A DNA stretch of 64,000 nucleotides from Ancistrus triradiatus (taxonomy: Eukaryota; Chordata; Actinopteri; Siluriformes; Loricariidae): assembly GCA_025084515.1 (NCBI GenBank), contig JAJAGP010000230.1, positions 248,001 through 312,000 of the forward strand. The letters are read 5' to 3'. Positions 61,476 to 64,000 of the stretch are shown in pieces. Each line of letters begins with the position of its first letter. The stretch's first letter is position 1. The position numbers were made by a program, and so were the translations under genes. The notes beneath the pieces are model-generated. The model was not told the origin of the DNA. It saw only the letters and a list, made by a program, of their open reading frames with translations, and did no database searches.

Positions 61476-61789
61476 ATCGTTTCTCTCCATACATTTTGTT
61501 CCACTTCAGCCTAAGTGTGTTATGGAGATCAGAGCTCTGTGCAAGCCAGGTTCCTCCATATCAAGCTACAGCGGTACCTCGGTTCTCGTCATTACTTTGT
61601 CGAGAACCCAAAAACGACAAGTACCGAGCAAAATTTTCCCTAAAGGAATAATGTAAATTGAATTACTGTTCCAGAGCCCCAGAAAATCCACCCTGTATGA
61701 GGCATTATATGGATTGATGGAGTTGTGTTGTACTGGAGCTCCCTGATTTATGATGGGGATATGTTCAACAAATCCATCATAAGTTAAAT

Positions 61790-61885
61790 GGATCATGCAA
61801 ACTCCACACAGACAGAATCCACGATCAGGACAGAACCAGGGAACCCACGTTAAATACTGTGCCACCGTGTCAGCCCCATAACTAA
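61790..61885 (+). repeat. Element E 3' fragment
   Basis: 'catgcaaactccacacagac', 'aaccagggaacccacgttaa', 'tgtgccaccgtgtcagcc'. Confidence 0.6.
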
Positions 61886-61930
61886 TGTTAGCAGTGCACG
61901 ACTAACAGTTTCTTGATAGTTTATGATATC

Positions 61931-62197
61931 CAGTACTGTGCAAAATTCTCAGGCCACCATTAGATCAGCCATACCATGGTTGTAGCAATGGTATAATGAC
62001 CATATATAATTATTTCTCAGTCTCTTTTTTAGAATACAGCCAGAAAATATAGAAAGTTTGTATGCAGTATTAAGAAAATGAAAACATATTTAAGAAAGCA
62101 GCTTCTATAGGCTACAGTGGCAAGGATCTAGCAGCTTCATCGGGATGCCTAGTTGACCCCTCTACAGCCTTTGTGGCAGACTTTTGCACAGTACTGC
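61931..62197 (+). mobile_element. Tc1-like short derivative (copy 8)
   Basis: 267 bp with ends 'cagtactgtgcaaaattctc' and 'cagacttttgcacagtactg'. The interior phrase 'agcttcatcgggatgcc' is the reverse complement of that in copies 2-7, so it lies in the other orientation. Confidence 0.8.
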
Positions 62198-62938
62198 AGG
62201 TAACGAGGTTTTGTTGTTGCTCACATGTAGCTTATAACAGTTTTATCCCAGGTACAGCTTACCTGGGATAAAATGCCATGGCGTTAGACACTAAAACATG
62301 CTGGAGTTTCTGTTGCTTAAAACAATATTGCCCTGTCTAAAGCTATCACAATTTCATTTTACTGCATGGTGTTATTGGAAATCGATCCACTTTCATTTCC
62401 TAAATCAGATTTGTACTTGGCCTGAGGGATCTGAGAGCTAAACAACATGATCCTAATTTTAATTTCGACATACTATCATTATATAAAGCTTCCAGTCTCA
62501 TAAACCAGGCTTAGCGTAAATTCGAGTTCTCCGCTGTTCTTTTGAACTCTGTTTACTATAAACTGGATACGTCCTTGGAACAGAGACATCACTTCCCGGG
62601 CTCATAAATGTTTTTTGAAGCAGATTACAGAACGAATGAATGATCGAACAAATGAATGAGTGAATGGTCTATACCCTGAGCAGGAAGATCCCCATCTCCC
62701 TCAGACGCAGCCAATCGTGTCTGAATGTGGCTTCCAGCCCAAGCCTAATCCTTGCGCTTGGCTTTTTGGCTATGGCACCCAATCCCTGAAGCTCCAGACA
62801 GAACCGTTCTAGTGTTGATGTTGCTTCCAGAGCGAGCTCACTGTTCTGTCCACCCCAGAACAACAGCACCTACCACTGAACCACAAATCTAGCTGTTACA
62901 ATTTTAAAAGATATTATGATCCATTCTACTGTCAATCT

Positions 62939-63363
62939 TCAGTACTGTTCAAAAGTCTTAGGACACCATTAGATTATATATACTATGGTATAATGACCAT
63001 ATATCATTATTTCTCAGTCTCTTTATTAGAATACAACCAGAAAAAAGGTCACAGTGGGATGTATTTAGTGTTTCCTCCCCTTACCACTGAGCAATAGCAG
63101 CATATGGGAGCTTCATCAGGATGCCAAGTTGACCCTTCTACAGTCTGAAGAAGCTTGATCAGTATGGCCTAGCATAGGGTAGCAGCCAAGAAACCACTTT
63201 TTCAGAAGAGAAAAAGGGTGAAAAAGCTAAGATATGCTACAGATTGGAATGAAGATCAGTGGGATGGAGTATTATCGCATGACAAATCCAGGTTTTACAG
63301 GTTTACGTCCACTCGTTGACAATATGTTATTTATGGTGGCCTAAGACTTTTGCATAGTACTGT
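62939..63363 (+). mobile_element. Tc1-like derivative (copy 9)
   Basis: Ends 'agtactgttcaaaagtctta' and 'ggcctaagacttttgcatag'. The interior on the + strand contains 'gattggaatgaagatcagtg', the DNA for the NEEQW-type transposase segment, so the sense strand is +. Confidence 0.82.
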
Positions 63364-63879
63364 TTGTCTGATGGAGATTGAATGGACATGGCATTAAGCT
63401 TGAATCGCATTCTTTTGAAAGAGCATCCTCATCCTTTTGGCCAGTGCAGCAAATCGTTCGAAAGCATGACTCCAACTGAATCAATCCTCACTGGACACTG
63501 GAACTCTCCTCAGTCTGGAGGTACTATCACACAAATTCTAGACCTCTGCAGACGTCTCCCGATGTGGTGACTGCAGGATAGAAACGAGCGCAGACTTCAA
63601 AGGCTTCGCAAAGTGAACCTGCAATTAAGAGCAGCTCGTTTCCATTCCTGAGGCGGTTGTCATACTGTGGGGATCACACATCGCGAATAAGAAAAATGAA
63701 AAAGGAATTGCTGTATAGCAAAAGTGTCCATACAGAAAACTCTGATTTACCTGGAACAGGAATTGCACTGCCCTGTTCTCTTATTACTGCGCACAGCTTC
63801 ACTTTTTACGTTTATTATTACATGTACATTTTATTGTTTACTAAAATTACAATACAATGGTACCTTTGTACCATTACAT

Positions 63880-64000
63880 CTACAGGATTTAGCAGACGTC
63901 CTTATCCAGACTTACAATCGGTACAGTCTTACAATCCAATTGTAGGTTAAGGGTCTTGCTCAAGGGCCCAACAGTGGCTGCTTGGCAGAGGTGGGATTTG
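63880..64000 (+). repeat. Element D, running off the window
   Basis: 'ggatttagcagacgtcctta', 'gggtcttgctcaagggccca', 'acagtggctgcttggcagag'. The 3' end is beyond the window edge. Confidence 0.78.

Larger units (their letters stand above)
61476..64000. other. 3' flank of lef1, repeat-rich, no gene seen
   Basis: Contains a repeat fragment (61790-61885), two Tc1-like derivatives in the orientation opposite to those inside the gene (61931-62197, 62939-63363) and an interspersed repeat running off the window (63880 on). A short inverted pair, 'ggtacctcggttctcg' near 61573 with 'cgagaaccc' near 61603, may be another small element. The rest is unremarkable. Confidence 0.65.

Noticed and set aside
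1..64000. CRISPR arrays, bacterial operons, tRNA or rRNA genes
   Set aside because: None seen; the DNA is vertebrate with spliced genes and eukaryotic repeats.

Overview
The window is teleost fish nuclear DNA. It holds one recognisable protein-coding gene, read on the + strand across almost the whole window: lef1 (lymphoid enhancer-binding factor 1), the TCF/LEF-family HMG-box transcription factor that takes beta-catenin to Wnt target genes. Ten coding exons (2167-52082) join in frame with GT..AG introns to give 364 residues, about the length I recall for zebrafish Lef1. An eleventh exon (60215 to about 61475) carries the 3'UTR and also an in-frame alternative C-terminus. Abundant decayed Tc1-like transposons, dinucleotide microsatellites and teleost interspersed repeats indicate a fish. 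An otophysan such as a catfish or characin is plausible but not shown.

Layout: 1-1389 is upstream AT-rich DNA. About 1390-2166 is a CpG-rich promoter/5'UTR zone. Exon 1 (beta-catenin-binding domain) is at 2167-2373, exon 2 at 3808-3874 and exon 3 at 8050-8177. A 32 kb intron 3 (8178-40258) follows, made of repeats alternating with unique GC-richer blocks. Exons 4-6 (40259-46674) encode the central regulatory/Groucho-interacting region. Exons 7-8 (47539-48329) encode the HMG box, exon 9 (50274-50322) the basic nuclear-localisation tail, and exon 10 (52048-52088) the short default C-terminus. Intron 10 (8.1 kb) contains a purine-rich minisatellite and a long TG tract. The 3'UTR exon and about 2.5 kb of repeat-rich flank close the window.

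The introns record several waves of mobile DNA: (i) Tc1-like elements with decayed transposase; (ii) at least nine copies of a non-autonomous family with ends like TGTTTACATGCACTTAAT; (iii) a second inverted-repeat family at 24667 and 51358; (iv) several short interspersed families. Three nested insertions can be read by comparing copies.

No undescribed multi-gene system is visible. The signals most worth following are a cluster of three exact CTTTGATC (TCF/LEF) motifs plus an octamer ATGCAAAT within about 85 bp of intron 3, which suggests Wnt/Lef1 feedback, a second divergent LEF-motif pair at 19517-19534, the conserved alternative C-terminus in exon 11, the absence of the mammalian 28-codon alternative exon, and a CT microsatellite serving as the polypyrimidine tract of the exon 8 acceptor. 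All family assignments are by eye from recalled protein sequences; no alignment or database search was run.
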